A stretch of 5,730 nucleotides of DNA, from contig DALTYF010000069.1 in assembly GCA_029986195.1 (NCBI GenBank), positions 1 through 5,730 on the forward strand, in the 5' to 3' direction. This document shows positions 1 through 5,069 of this stretch, in pieces. How positions within the stretch are numbered: position 1 is the stretch's first letter; the number at the start of each line of letters is the position of its first letter. Below the pieces are notes generated by a model, which saw only the letters and a list, made by a program, of their open reading frames with translations, made no database searches and was not told where the DNA came from. Source of the DNA: Methanocorpusculum sp. Lineage in GTDB: Archaea; Halobacteriota; Methanomicrobia; Methanomicrobiales; Methanocorpusculaceae. Both the position numbers and the translations under genes were made by a program.

Positions 1-259
1 CCGGCTCAAGTATCCAAGGACGGGGAACATACAGCAGTAGTTTCAAAAAATGGGTACAGATGTCAATAGCAAAAATATTGAATGCCAGATATGTCCCGGC
101 ACGTTTATCATAACACCAATAGATAACAGCCATCATCAGAACAGGAAAAAGACCAGTTAAAAACGGATGGGAGATGAGATGGAAAAAACTGTCAATTATT
201 TCAGGGGCAGGCAGGCGATAGTCCTGCAGGTACAAAAGAATGTCAATACCGGTATACAT
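1..259 (-). CDS. PAP2-family membrane phosphatase, N-terminal part (runs off the left edge)
   Basis: Reading the minus strand from the ATG at 259-257 gives 86 uninterrupted codons to the window edge, so the gene is partial at its C-terminus. The product looks like a type 2 phosphatidic acid phosphatase (PAP2) membrane protein, a family that removes phosphate from lipid or isoprenoid phosphates. Seen: a hydrophobic stretch around residues 32-50 (LTGLFPVLMMAVIYW), a second around 57-69, and KLLLYVPRP at residues 73-81, which fits phosphatase motif I, KX6RP (K73, R80, P81). The later PSGH and SRxxxxxHxxxD motifs would lie beyond the edge, so the catalytic site cannot be checked. No Shine-Dalgarno sequence precedes the ATG; a TATA-like box about 30 bases upstream suggests a nearly leaderless transcript. 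Its base composition looks more AT-rich than that of purL. The substrate is unknown. Family fairly sure, function inferred. Confidence 0.72.
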   Translation of the reverse strand, partial: MYTGIDILLYLQDYRLPAPEIIDSFFHLISHPFLTGLFPVLMMAVIYWCYDKRAGTYLAFNIFAIDICTHFLKLLLYVPRPWILEP

Positions 260-285
260 GGAATATTACGACTCAGTAGGTATTC

Positions 286-296
286 TAATATTATTT
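286..296 (-). promoter_or_regulatory. TATA box of the PAP2-like gene
   Basis: On the minus strand this reads AAATAATATTA, with its near edge 26 bases upstream of the ATG at 259. Archaeal transcription starts about 22-30 bases downstream of the TATA box, so the start would fall at or just before the ATG. That fits the absence of a ribosome binding site. Inferred from position and composition only. Confidence 0.45.
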
Positions 297-297
297 C

Positions 298-326
298 CCA
301 TAATAATTGTACATAGATAATTATGG
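298..326. repeat. 7-bp inverted repeat CCATAAT/ATTATGG
   Basis: CCATAAT at 298-304 and its exact complement ATTATGG at 320-326 are separated by 15 bases. The pair lies directly upstream of the TATA box of the PAP2-like gene, the usual place for an archaeal activator site, and its right arm overlaps the first unit of the 11-bp tandem repeat. The sequence is AT-rich, so chance is a real alternative. Confidence 0.35.
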
Positions 327-354
327 TGGTACTATGGTGGGACTATAGTGATAT
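322..354. repeat. 11-bp tandem repeat, about three units, behind the PAP2-like promoter
   Basis: Three consecutive 11-base units are visible on the plus strand: TATGGTGGTAC (322-332), TATGGTGGGAC (333-343) and the more diverged TATAGTGATAT (344-354). Units 1 and 2 match at 10 of 11 positions, and unit 3 matches unit 2 at 7 of 11. They lie 63-95 bases upstream of the PAP2-like start. The period is close to one DNA turn, so a regulator could contact the same face repeatedly, but a function is only a guess. Confidence 0.5.
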
Positions 355-399
355 CATCAAACAAAGGAGTGAGGGGGAAAAGTTTCTGAGACAGATGGA

Positions 400-540
400 T
401 CACTGGTAGTACTTCACCAATGATTCAAAGAGTTGTATCATGAACCTATCGGGCACGTATTTGTACAGCCTCTCTCCCACCCGTTTGGAGTCCCCCATCT
501 TGCCCGAGCCAACTCGTCACCAGCGGGGAACAATCTCAGG
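400..540 (-). pseudogene. Decayed second copy of the purL 3' end (glutaminase tail)
   Basis: On the minus strand, 504-400 aligns without gaps to the last 34 codons and stop of the intact purL (834-730). By hand count it has 82 of 105 bases and 26 of 34 residues identical, and the stop codon TGA falls at the homologous position (400-402). Recognisable blocks are GKMG, RVGE, VPDRFM, QLFESLV and a final YY. Upstream the match weakens: one extra codon and an in-frame stop (517-519) precede a stretch resembling AITSPDGRV of PurL. A faint in-phase similarity may reach about 612, where ILEFSGD aligns with YVDLAGN. The glutaminase triad residues of the intact enzyme (H1200 and E1202 in GHAER) are Asp and Lys here. 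There is no start codon or long open frame, so it cannot make an enzyme. About 12 codon differences are synonymous and 8 change the residue, which points to origin from a diverged purL allele and not simple decay of a recent duplicate. Homology is clear; the origin is inferred. Confidence 0.8.
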
Positions 541-729
541 AATAACACACATACAGAAAATCACTTTGGTACAACTGTTCTTGGAGTTATCTCCAGAAAA
601 TTCCAAAATATTTCCTAACACCAAGAAATTTCACCGGTACGTGAGATACTCCAGAAACCGCTTGATCCCAAGGGATGCGGTTTTGGTGTCCCGCAGAACA
701 ACACCGAAAAAGAAGAGTGTCATCACCCT
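541..729. other. Spacer between purL and its tail remnant; no clear gene
   Basis: This AT-rich stretch separates the intact purL stop from the better conserved part of the remnant. Two short minus-strand frames exist. One (723-631, 30 codons, ATG start) is in the purL reading frame directly after its stop and ends in a protein-like stretch, KRFLEYLTYR. The other (733-587, 48 codons) starts with an ATG overlapping the purL TGA as ATGA, but its translation looks like noise. Neither is convincing as a gene. The left part, up to about 612, may be a very decayed continuation of the purL remnant. No transposase, tRNA or CRISPR repeat is visible. Confidence 0.4.
704..714 (-). terminator. Possible T-tract terminator of purL
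   Basis: About 16 bases after the purL stop the minus strand reads CTTCTTTTTCG. Archaeal RNA polymerase can stop at U-rich tracts without a strong hairpin. Only a weak imperfect hairpin (GGTGT with ACACC, 685-705) lies nearby, downstream of the T-tract in the direction of transcription. Weak evidence. Confidence 0.3.
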
Positions 730-3700
730 TCATCGGTAATATTCCACGAGCGACTCAAAGAGCTGCATCATGAACCGGTCAGGCACGTTTTTGTACAACC
801 CCTCGCCCACCCGTTCGGCGTGTCCCATCTTACCGAGCACTCTGCCGTCCGGCGAAGTGATCGCCTCGACTGCCATCACCGAGTTGTTCGGGTTGAAGTG
901 AATGTCGGAGGTCGGATTGCCCGCGAGATCGACATACTGGGTTGCCACCTGACCGTTCGCGATCAGATTCCTGAGTGTTTCTTCATCGGCAAGGAACCTG
1001 CCTTCACCGTGGGAGATCGGGACGGCAAACACATCATCCACGTTCACGCATGCAAACCACGGTGACTTCACCGACGCAACACGCGTGCGTACAATCCGCG
1101 ACTGGTGGCGGCCGATGGTGTTGAAGGTAAGCGTCGGGGAGTGTTCGTCCACATCCACGATCTCGCCGTACGGCACCAGACCCAGCTTAATCAGCGCCTG
1201 GAACCCGTTGCAGATACCGCACATCAGACCGTCGCGGTTCTTCAGAAGGTCATGCACCGCGTCTTTGATCTTCGCATTACGGAAGAACGCGGTGATGAAC
1301 TTGCCCGAACCGTCCGGCTCATCGCCGCCGGAGAATCCGCCGGGAATGAAGATGGCATGTGACCGGCGGATGGCTTCTGCCACGCGGTCCACAGACTCTG
1401 CGGTGTCGGCTGCGGTCATGTTGTTGATGATGACGATGTCAGGAACTGCACCGGCGCGGGCAACCGCTTTGGCACTGTCGTACTCGCAGTTCGTACCGGG
1501 GAATACCGGAATGAGAACACGGGGGTGGGCAATCCGGATACGGGGCTTTGCTGTGTTCCGCTCGGTATACGAGATCTTCCCAATCGCTCCTTCACCCTGG
1601 GAAATGTTACAGGCAAACACCGGCTCAAGTTTTGCTTCATAGATCGTCTGAAGTTCGTCAAGCGAAACGGACACGGAGCCGGAGCGGAGCTCCGGCATCG
1701 CAGTTGTTCTGCCGAGCAGAACCCCGGCATCCGTCTCGTCGGCAAGTTCGAGGATGAACGATCCGTACCGGTAACCGAAGAGATCGTTCATCGAAACACC
1801 CGCATCATAGGTAAAGCCGATTTCGTTGCCGAGTGCCATCTTCAGAATACCTTCCGCAACACCTCCGTAGGCCGGTGTCCAGCAGGAGAGCACCCGTCCC
1901 TCCCGCATCAGGTTCGTCACCTGCGAAAAAACCGCAAGCAGGGAGGCGGTCGTCGGCAGTTCCCCCTCATACACGGGAGAGAGGAGAACTACACGGTGGT
2001 TTGGGCCTTTGAACTCGTTTGAGATGATGTGGCGAATCTTCTCGGTGGTCACCGCAAACGAGATCAGTGTCGGCGGCACGTTGAGCTGTTCAAACGATCC
2101 GCTCATCGAATCCTTTCCACCGATAGCACCGATGCCCAGTCCCATCTGGGCTTTAAGTGCACCAAGGAGCGCTGCTGCGGGTTTCCCCCAGCGCTTTTGG
2201 TCGCTGCCGAGTTTTTCAAAGTACTCCTGGAAGGAGAGATATACATCCGAGAACGCCGCACCGGTTGCAACAAGTTTGGCAACACTCTCGACCACCGCAA
2301 GATACGCGCCGTGATAGGGACTTTTCTCCAGAATCTGCGGGTTGCATCCCCATGCCATCAGGGAACAGTCATCGGTATCGCCCTTCTCCACCGAAATTTT
2401 GGTGACCATCGCCTGTACCGGCGTCTGCTGGTATTTTCCGCCGAACGGCATCAGCACCGCGCCCGCACCAATTGTCGAGTCGAATCGTTCCGAAAGGCCG
2501 CGTTTGGAACAGACATTCAGATCGCCCGCGAGGCGCCGGTAGTTCTCCGCGAAGTCGCCGGCGACTTCACGGGCGAACGGCTGCGGCACCGCCATCTCCA
2601 CCCCGGTGTGTTTCTCCACTCCGTTGGACGCAAGGAACTCGCGGGAGATGTCAACGATTTTGTCACCGTTCCAGGTCATCACCAGACGCGGCTCGGCGGT
2701 CACCTCGGCGACGATGGTCGCCTCAAGATTTTCCGCACGGGCAAGCGCGATGAACCGCTTCGCATCGGCGGCAGTGACCACGACCGCCATACGTTCCTGC
2801 GACTCGCTGATCGCAAGCTCGGTTCCGTCCAGGCCGTCGTATTTTTTGGGCACGGCGTTGAGGTTGATCAAAACCCCGTCGGCAAGTTCTCCGATGGCAA
2901 CCGAAACACCGCCCGCACCAAAGTCATTGCAGCGCTTGATCAAAACTGCGGCATCAGGGTTGCGGAACAGCCGCTGGATTTTCCGCTCCTCGGGAGCGTT
3001 TCCTTTCTGCACCTCGGCACCGCAGGACTCAAGGGACGCGGCGGTGTGGGACTTGGAAGAACCCGTTGCCCCGCCGCAGCCGTCACGGCCGGTTCTGCCG
3101 CCAAGAAGAATCACGACATCCCCTGCGGCAGGAACTTCGCGGCGCACATTCTTCGCGGGTGCCGCACCGATGACAGCTCCGACCTCCATCCGTTTTGCGA
3201 CGTAGCCGGGATGGTAGAGTTCATCCACCATACCGGTTGCAAGCCCTATCTGATTGCCGTAGGAACTGTAACCTGCGGCGGCGGTCGTGACAATCTTTTT
3301 CTGCGGGAGTTTTCCGGGCAGTGTTTCACTGACCGGCGCGAGCGGGTTGCCGGCACCGGTCAGCCGCATTGCGGCATACACATACGCCCTGCCGGAGAGC
3401 GGATCACGGATTGCCCCGCCGATACAGGTTGCCGCACCGCCGAACGGCTCAATCTCGGTCGGGTGATTGTGGGTTTCGTTCTTGAACAGCAGCAGCCAGT
3501 CCTCATCCATTCCGTCAACAGAGACCGCTATCTTTACCGTACAGGCGTTGACCTCCTCGGACTCATCGAGTTTGCCAAGCTTCCCCTGACTCCGCAAATA
3601 TCTGGCGGCAATCGTTCCGATGTCCATCAGGTTGACGGGTTTGGTTCTGCCGACTGCTTTTCGGATTTCAAGATATTCGTCGAAGGTTTTCTGCAGCAGG

Positions 3701-4419
3701 GGACTTTCGGTTTTCACGCTGTCGATGGTGGTAAGGAACGTCGTGTGGCGGCAGTGATCCGACCAGTAGGTGTCGATCATCCGAATCTCGGTGATGGTCG
3801 GGTCGCGCCCTTCGCGGATGAAGTACTCCTGACAGAAGGCAAGGTCTGCTGCGTCCATGGCAAGACCGTATGCTGCGGCAAACTCTGCAAGACCCGCAGC
3901 ATCAAGTCCGCGGAATCCGTCCAGCACCGCAACTTTTGCAGGAACAGCACAGTTCATCACCAGGGTTTCGGGCATCGCAAGCTCGGCCTCGCGGCTTTCG
4001 ATTGGGTTGATGACATATTTTTTGACGGCGTCAAGCACCGCATCGGAGACGCTGCCGCCGAGAATATATATCCGGGCAGTGCGGACAAGGGGACGTTCCT
4101 TTTGTGAGATGAGCTGAATACACTGGGCGGCACTGTCGGCGCGCTGGTCAAACTGTCCGGGAAGATATTCAACGGCAAACATCCGTTCGTCTTCGGCAAG
4201 GGTCGGAGTATCCGCGATGATATCAAGCTGCGGCTCGGAGAAGACGGTGCGTTTTGCGTACGCAAAGAGCGCTGCGTCGATGTTGTCCACATCGTAGCGG
4301 TTGATGATTCGAAGTGAAGTGAGCCCCTGCACCCCCGGCAGAGTGGAAAGCTCACGGAGGAGCGCGTGTGATTCATTTGCAAGAGCGGGTTTCTTCTCAA
4401 CAAATACTCTGAAAACCAT
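730..4419 (-). CDS. purL: Phosphoribosylformylglycinamidine synthase, single-chain type with fused glutaminase
   Basis: Catalyses the fourth step of purine synthesis: formylglycinamide ribonucleotide plus glutamine and ATP gives the formylglycinamidine ribonucleotide. The complete 1229-residue cytosolic protein has all parts in one chain: a PurS-like N-terminal domain (about 1-150), a linker with TYWSDHCRHTTF (217-228), a first synthetase half with KNETHNHPTEIEPFGG (313-328), GGRTGRDGCGGATGSS (440-455) and NDFGAGG (498-504), a second half with GCNPQILEKSPYHG (691-704) and GIGAIGGKDSMSG (762-774), and a class I glutaminase (about 961-1229). The glutaminase shows PGTNCEYD, the nucleophile C1070 in CGICNGFQ, and H1200/E1202 in GHAER, so it looks active. 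Length and N-terminus (MVFRVFVEKKP) fit the form common in clostridia and Bacteroidetes, slightly shorter than E. coli PurL. Most archaea instead use separate PurS, PurL and PurQ, so bacterial ancestry is likely. It stands alone, not in a purine operon. The start is supported by the family N-terminus, an AAGGA-like site and a TATA box upstream. Confidence 0.96.
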   Translation of the reverse strand: MVFRVFVEKKPALANESHALLRELSTLPGVQGLTSLRIINRYDVDNIDAALFAYAKRTVFSEPQLDIIADTPTLAEDERMFAVEYLPGQFDQRADSAAQCIQLISQKERPLVRTARIYILGGSVSDAVLDAVKKYVINPIESREAELAMPETLVMNCAVPAKVAVLDGFRGLDAAGLAEFAAAYGLAMDAADLAFCQEYFIREGRDPTITEIRMIDTYWSDHCRHTTFLTTIDSVKTESPLLQKTFDEYLEIRKAVGRTKPVNLMDIGTIAARYLRSQGKLGKLDESEEVNACTVKIAVSVDGMDEDWLLLFKNETHNHPTEIEPFGGAATCIGGAIRDPLSGRAYVYAAMRLTGAGNPLAPVSETLPGKLPQKKIVTTAAAGYSSYGNQIGLATGMVDELYHPGYVAKRMEVGAVIGAAPAKNVRREVPAAGDVVILLGGRTGRDGCGGATGSSKSHTAASLESCGAEVQKGNAPEERKIQRLFRNPDAAVLIKRCNDFGAGGVSVAIGELADGVLINLNAVPKKYDGLDGTELAISESQERMAVVVTAADAKRFIALARAENLEATIVAEVTAEPRLVMTWNGDKIVDISREFLASNGVEKHTGVEMAVPQPFAREVAGDFAENYRRLAGDLNVCSKRGLSERFDSTIGAGAVLMPFGGKYQQTPVQAMVTKISVEKGDTDDCSLMAWGCNPQILEKSPYHGAYLAVVESVAKLVATGAAFSDVYLSFQEYFEKLGSDQKRWGKPAAALLGALKAQMGLGIGAIGGKDSMSGSFEQLNVPPTLISFAVTTEKIRHIISNEFKGPNHRVVLLSPVYEGELPTTASLLAVFSQVTNLMREGRVLSCWTPAYGGVAEGILKMALGNEIGFTYDAGVSMNDLFGYRYGSFILELADETDAGVLLGRTTAMPELRSGSVSVSLDELQTIYEAKLEPVFACNISQGEGAIGKISYTERNTAKPRIRIAHPRVLIPVFPGTNCEYDSAKAVARAGAVPDIVIINNMTAADTAESVDRVAEAIRRSHAIFIPGGFSGGDEPDGSGKFITAFFRNAKIKDAVHDLLKNRDGLMCGICNGFQALIKLGLVPYGEIVDVDEHSPTLTFNTIGRHQSRIVRTRVASVKSPWFACVNVDDVFAVPISHGEGRFLADEETLRNLIANGQVATQYVDLAGNPTSDIHFNPNNSVMAVEAITSPDGRVLGKMGHAERVGEGLYKNVPDRFMMQLFESLVEYYR

Positions 4420-4452
4420 TGTAAAATCCTTACCTGTCAGCCCGGTTAGCTG

Positions 4453-4462
4453 TATAGTATAT
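4453..4462 (-). promoter_or_regulatory. TATA box of purL
   Basis: The minus strand reads ATATACTATA 34-43 bases upstream of the purL ATG. A start of transcription 22-27 bases further on would leave a leader of only about 10 bases, so the weak Shine-Dalgarno-like AAGGA (4426-4430) would sit at the very 5' end. The box lies after the DUF134 gene's terminator, suggesting purL is transcribed on its own. Confidence 0.5.
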
Positions 4463-4484
4463 GGGGGGAATGGGTTTTTTAGTT

Positions 4485-4556
4485 TGCTGTACCGGGAAGG
4501 TCACCTGATGAGAAAAAAGTCCGGCAAAAAATTATTTTTCCCGGTCCGGTACAGCA
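4485..4556. repeat. Perfect 11-bp inverted repeat enclosing the DUF134 terminator
   Basis: TGCTGTACCGG at 4485-4495 is exactly complementary to CCGGTACAGCA at 4546-4556, with 50 bases between. The left arm can also pair through ACCGGGAA (4491-4498) with TTCCCGGT (4538-4545), because CCGGT occurs twice in a row at 4541-4550. The right arm lies inside the last codons of the DUF134 gene and the left arm in the gap before the purL promoter. It surrounds the smaller terminator hairpin, so the transcript could fold in alternative ways. Confidence 0.6.
4513..4544 (-). terminator. Hairpin plus T-tract terminator of the DUF134 gene
   Basis: On the minus strand CCGGGAAAAA (4544-4535) pairs with TTTTTGCCGG (4530-4521), with one mismatch and a four-base loop that contains part of the stop codon region. 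It is followed at once by ACTTTTTTCTC (4520 downwards). GC-rich base, A/T stem and trailing T run match an intrinsic-type terminator; the T-tracts alone would suit an archaeal polymerase. It begins in the final codons of the gene and separates it from purL. Confidence 0.6.
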
Positions 4557-4894
4557 TCGCTGCACCTGTTTTCGTGCGGGCAGCAGGACACACGGATGGC
4601 TTTTCCGTTCACGAGTGCATCGGCGATCTTTCTCCGCGCCTCGTGCAGGTCCCTCCACGCCGTTTTACGGGAGACGCCGAGAACTCCTGCTGCCTCCTCC
4701 TGCGAGAGGTCATCCAGATCCACAAGTTTCAGGACCGCGATCTCCTCCGGAAACACGACGACCGACTCCGCGGTTTCCTGCCGGTGGGGACAGATCGGCG
4801 CATAGCAGCCGGAGGCTCCGTTGAGATCGATGCACCGCCTCACTCGCGGCCGGCCGCATCTGCCTTTCGGACATTCGTTTGGATTCTCCGGCAT
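4532..4894 (-). CDS. DUF134/UPF0251 family helix-turn-helix protein, Cys-rich
   Basis: A complete 120-residue protein of the UPF0251 (DUF134) family, small proteins widespread in archaea and anaerobic bacteria with a sigma-70 region 4-like helix-turn-helix and no settled function. Seen: GRPRVRRC near the N-terminus (14-21), the acidic lead-in FPEEIAVLKLVDLDDL (48-63), the helix-turn-helix LSQEEAAGVLGVSRKTAWRDL (63-83, too long for a chance match to the family pattern), and the family tail RRKIADALVNGKAIR (87-101). It has eight cysteines (8, 13, 21, 30, 35, 104, 105, 111), including CYAPIC and SCCPHENRC, suggesting a bound metal or redox sensing; this is inference. The ATG at 4894 has a good ribosome binding site (AGGAGAT, core 8 bases upstream). 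An inverted repeat covers its promoter, fitting autoregulation. It is divergent from atwA and upstream of purL but has its own terminator. DNA binding is likely; targets are unknown. Confidence 0.9.
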   Translation of the reverse strand: MPENPNECPKGRCGRPRVRRCIDLNGASGCYAPICPHRQETAESVVVFPEEIAVLKLVDLDDLSQEEAAGVLGVSRKTAWRDLHEARRKIADALVNGKAIRVSCCPHENRCSDAVPDREK

Positions 4895-4900
4895 GACTAT

Positions 4901-4907
4901 ATCTCCT
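4901..4907 (-). promoter_or_regulatory. Ribosome binding site of the DUF134 gene
   Basis: The minus strand reads AGGAGAT, with its GGAG core 8 bases upstream of the ATG at 4894. This supports that start, although the family similarity only becomes clear from about residue 14. Confidence 0.7.
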
Positions 4908-4914
4908 GTATCTT

Positions 4915-4957
4915 TATCTCTGCCGCTTAAAAGTGCTTTTCTCTGTTGGCAGAGATA
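4915..4957. promoter_or_regulatory. Nested inverted repeat over the DUF134 promoter, likely operator
   Basis: TATCTCTGCC (4915-4924) and GGCAGAGATA (4948-4957) are exact complements, 23 bases apart. Nearly centred between them is AAAAGTGCTTTT (4929-4940), itself a near palindrome, whose minus-strand TTTTAAG end is the best TATA candidate for the DUF134 gene (about 33-39 bases upstream of its ATG). An extra CTCTG half-site lies at 4941-4945. A dimeric regulator bound here would cover the promoter. The DUF134 protein is the obvious candidate, but that is inference. Confidence 0.5.
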
Positions 4958-4979
4958 GATTCCAAATTACTCATATGCG

Positions 4980-4994
4980 CCAAAGTATATAATA
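4980..4994 (+). promoter_or_regulatory. TATA box and BRE of atwA
   Basis: CCAAAG followed by TATATAATA is a strong archaeal BRE/TATA arrangement on the plus strand. Transcription would begin near 5012-5018, giving a leader of about 55 bases before the ATG at 5070. The box is itself embedded in the palindrome AGTAT-ATA-ATACT (4984-4996). Confidence 0.65.
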
Positions 4995-5005
4995 CTCCCT
5001 GAGAA

Positions 5006-5022
5006 AATACTATGATAGTATT
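5006..5022. promoter_or_regulatory. Palindrome at the predicted atwA transcription start
   Basis: AATACTAT (5006-5013), one central G, then ATAGTATT (5015-5022): perfect 8-base arms. Flanking GAGA and CTC extend it imperfectly. It sits where the TATA box predicts the transcription start, so it could be a repressor site or a 5'-end hairpin. Its half-site AGTAT/ATACT also frames the TATA box. Confidence 0.5.
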
Positions 5023-5024
5023 CT

Positions 5025-5049
5025 CCGGCAGACGCAATCGGTCTGCCGG
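5025..5049 (+). promoter_or_regulatory. GC-rich hairpin in the atwA leader
   Basis: CCGGCAGAC (5025-5033) and GTCTGCCGG (5041-5049) form a perfect 9-base-pair stem with a 7-base loop, six bases before the ribosome binding site. No T-tract follows, so it is not an intrinsic terminator. It may stabilise the message or influence translation. It does not match a riboswitch that I recognise. Confidence 0.5.
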
Positions 5050-5055
5050 GTATTC

Positions 5056-5060
5056 GAGGT
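5056..5060 (+). promoter_or_regulatory. Ribosome binding site of atwA
   Basis: GAGGT lies 9 bases upstream of the ATG at 5070 and matches the archaeal anti-Shine-Dalgarno sequence. It settles the start codon. Confidence 0.75.
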
Positions 5061-5069
5061 ATAGTGCAA

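Noticed and set aside
681..710. TTTTGGTGT...ACACCGAAAA as an intrinsic terminator for purL
   Set aside because: The stem has a bulge, and on the minus strand the T-rich tract comes before the hairpin and not after it, so it does not have the usual layout.
433..739. Two plus-strand open frames of 61 and 99 codons in the purL tail remnant region
   Set aside because: They run antisense to the remnant and spacer, lack a ribosome binding site, and have no recognisable product. The remnant homology on the minus strand explains the sequence better.
400..834. The two purL tails as att sites of an integrated element
   Set aside because: Kept only as a hypothesis: the longest identical blocks are about 10 bases, there is no integrase, and only about 190-330 bp separate the copies.
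2029..4107. A 692-codon open frame on the plus strand, antisense to purL
   Set aside because: It is in register with the purL codons, so it stays open simply because purL avoids TTA, CTA and TCA codons. Its translation is rich in Arg and His with no recognisable domain, while the opposite strand encodes a complete known enzyme.
4301..4930. A 209-codon plus-strand frame crossing the purL start, the intergenic gap and the DUF134 gene
   Set aside because: Over the DUF134 gene it is codon-aligned antisense and no family pattern appears in the product. It also spans the purL promoter and the DUF134 terminator.
5025..5049. The GC-rich leader hairpin of atwA as a terminator or riboswitch
   Set aside because: No T-tract follows it, and at 25 bases it is too small and featureless for any riboswitch class that I know.
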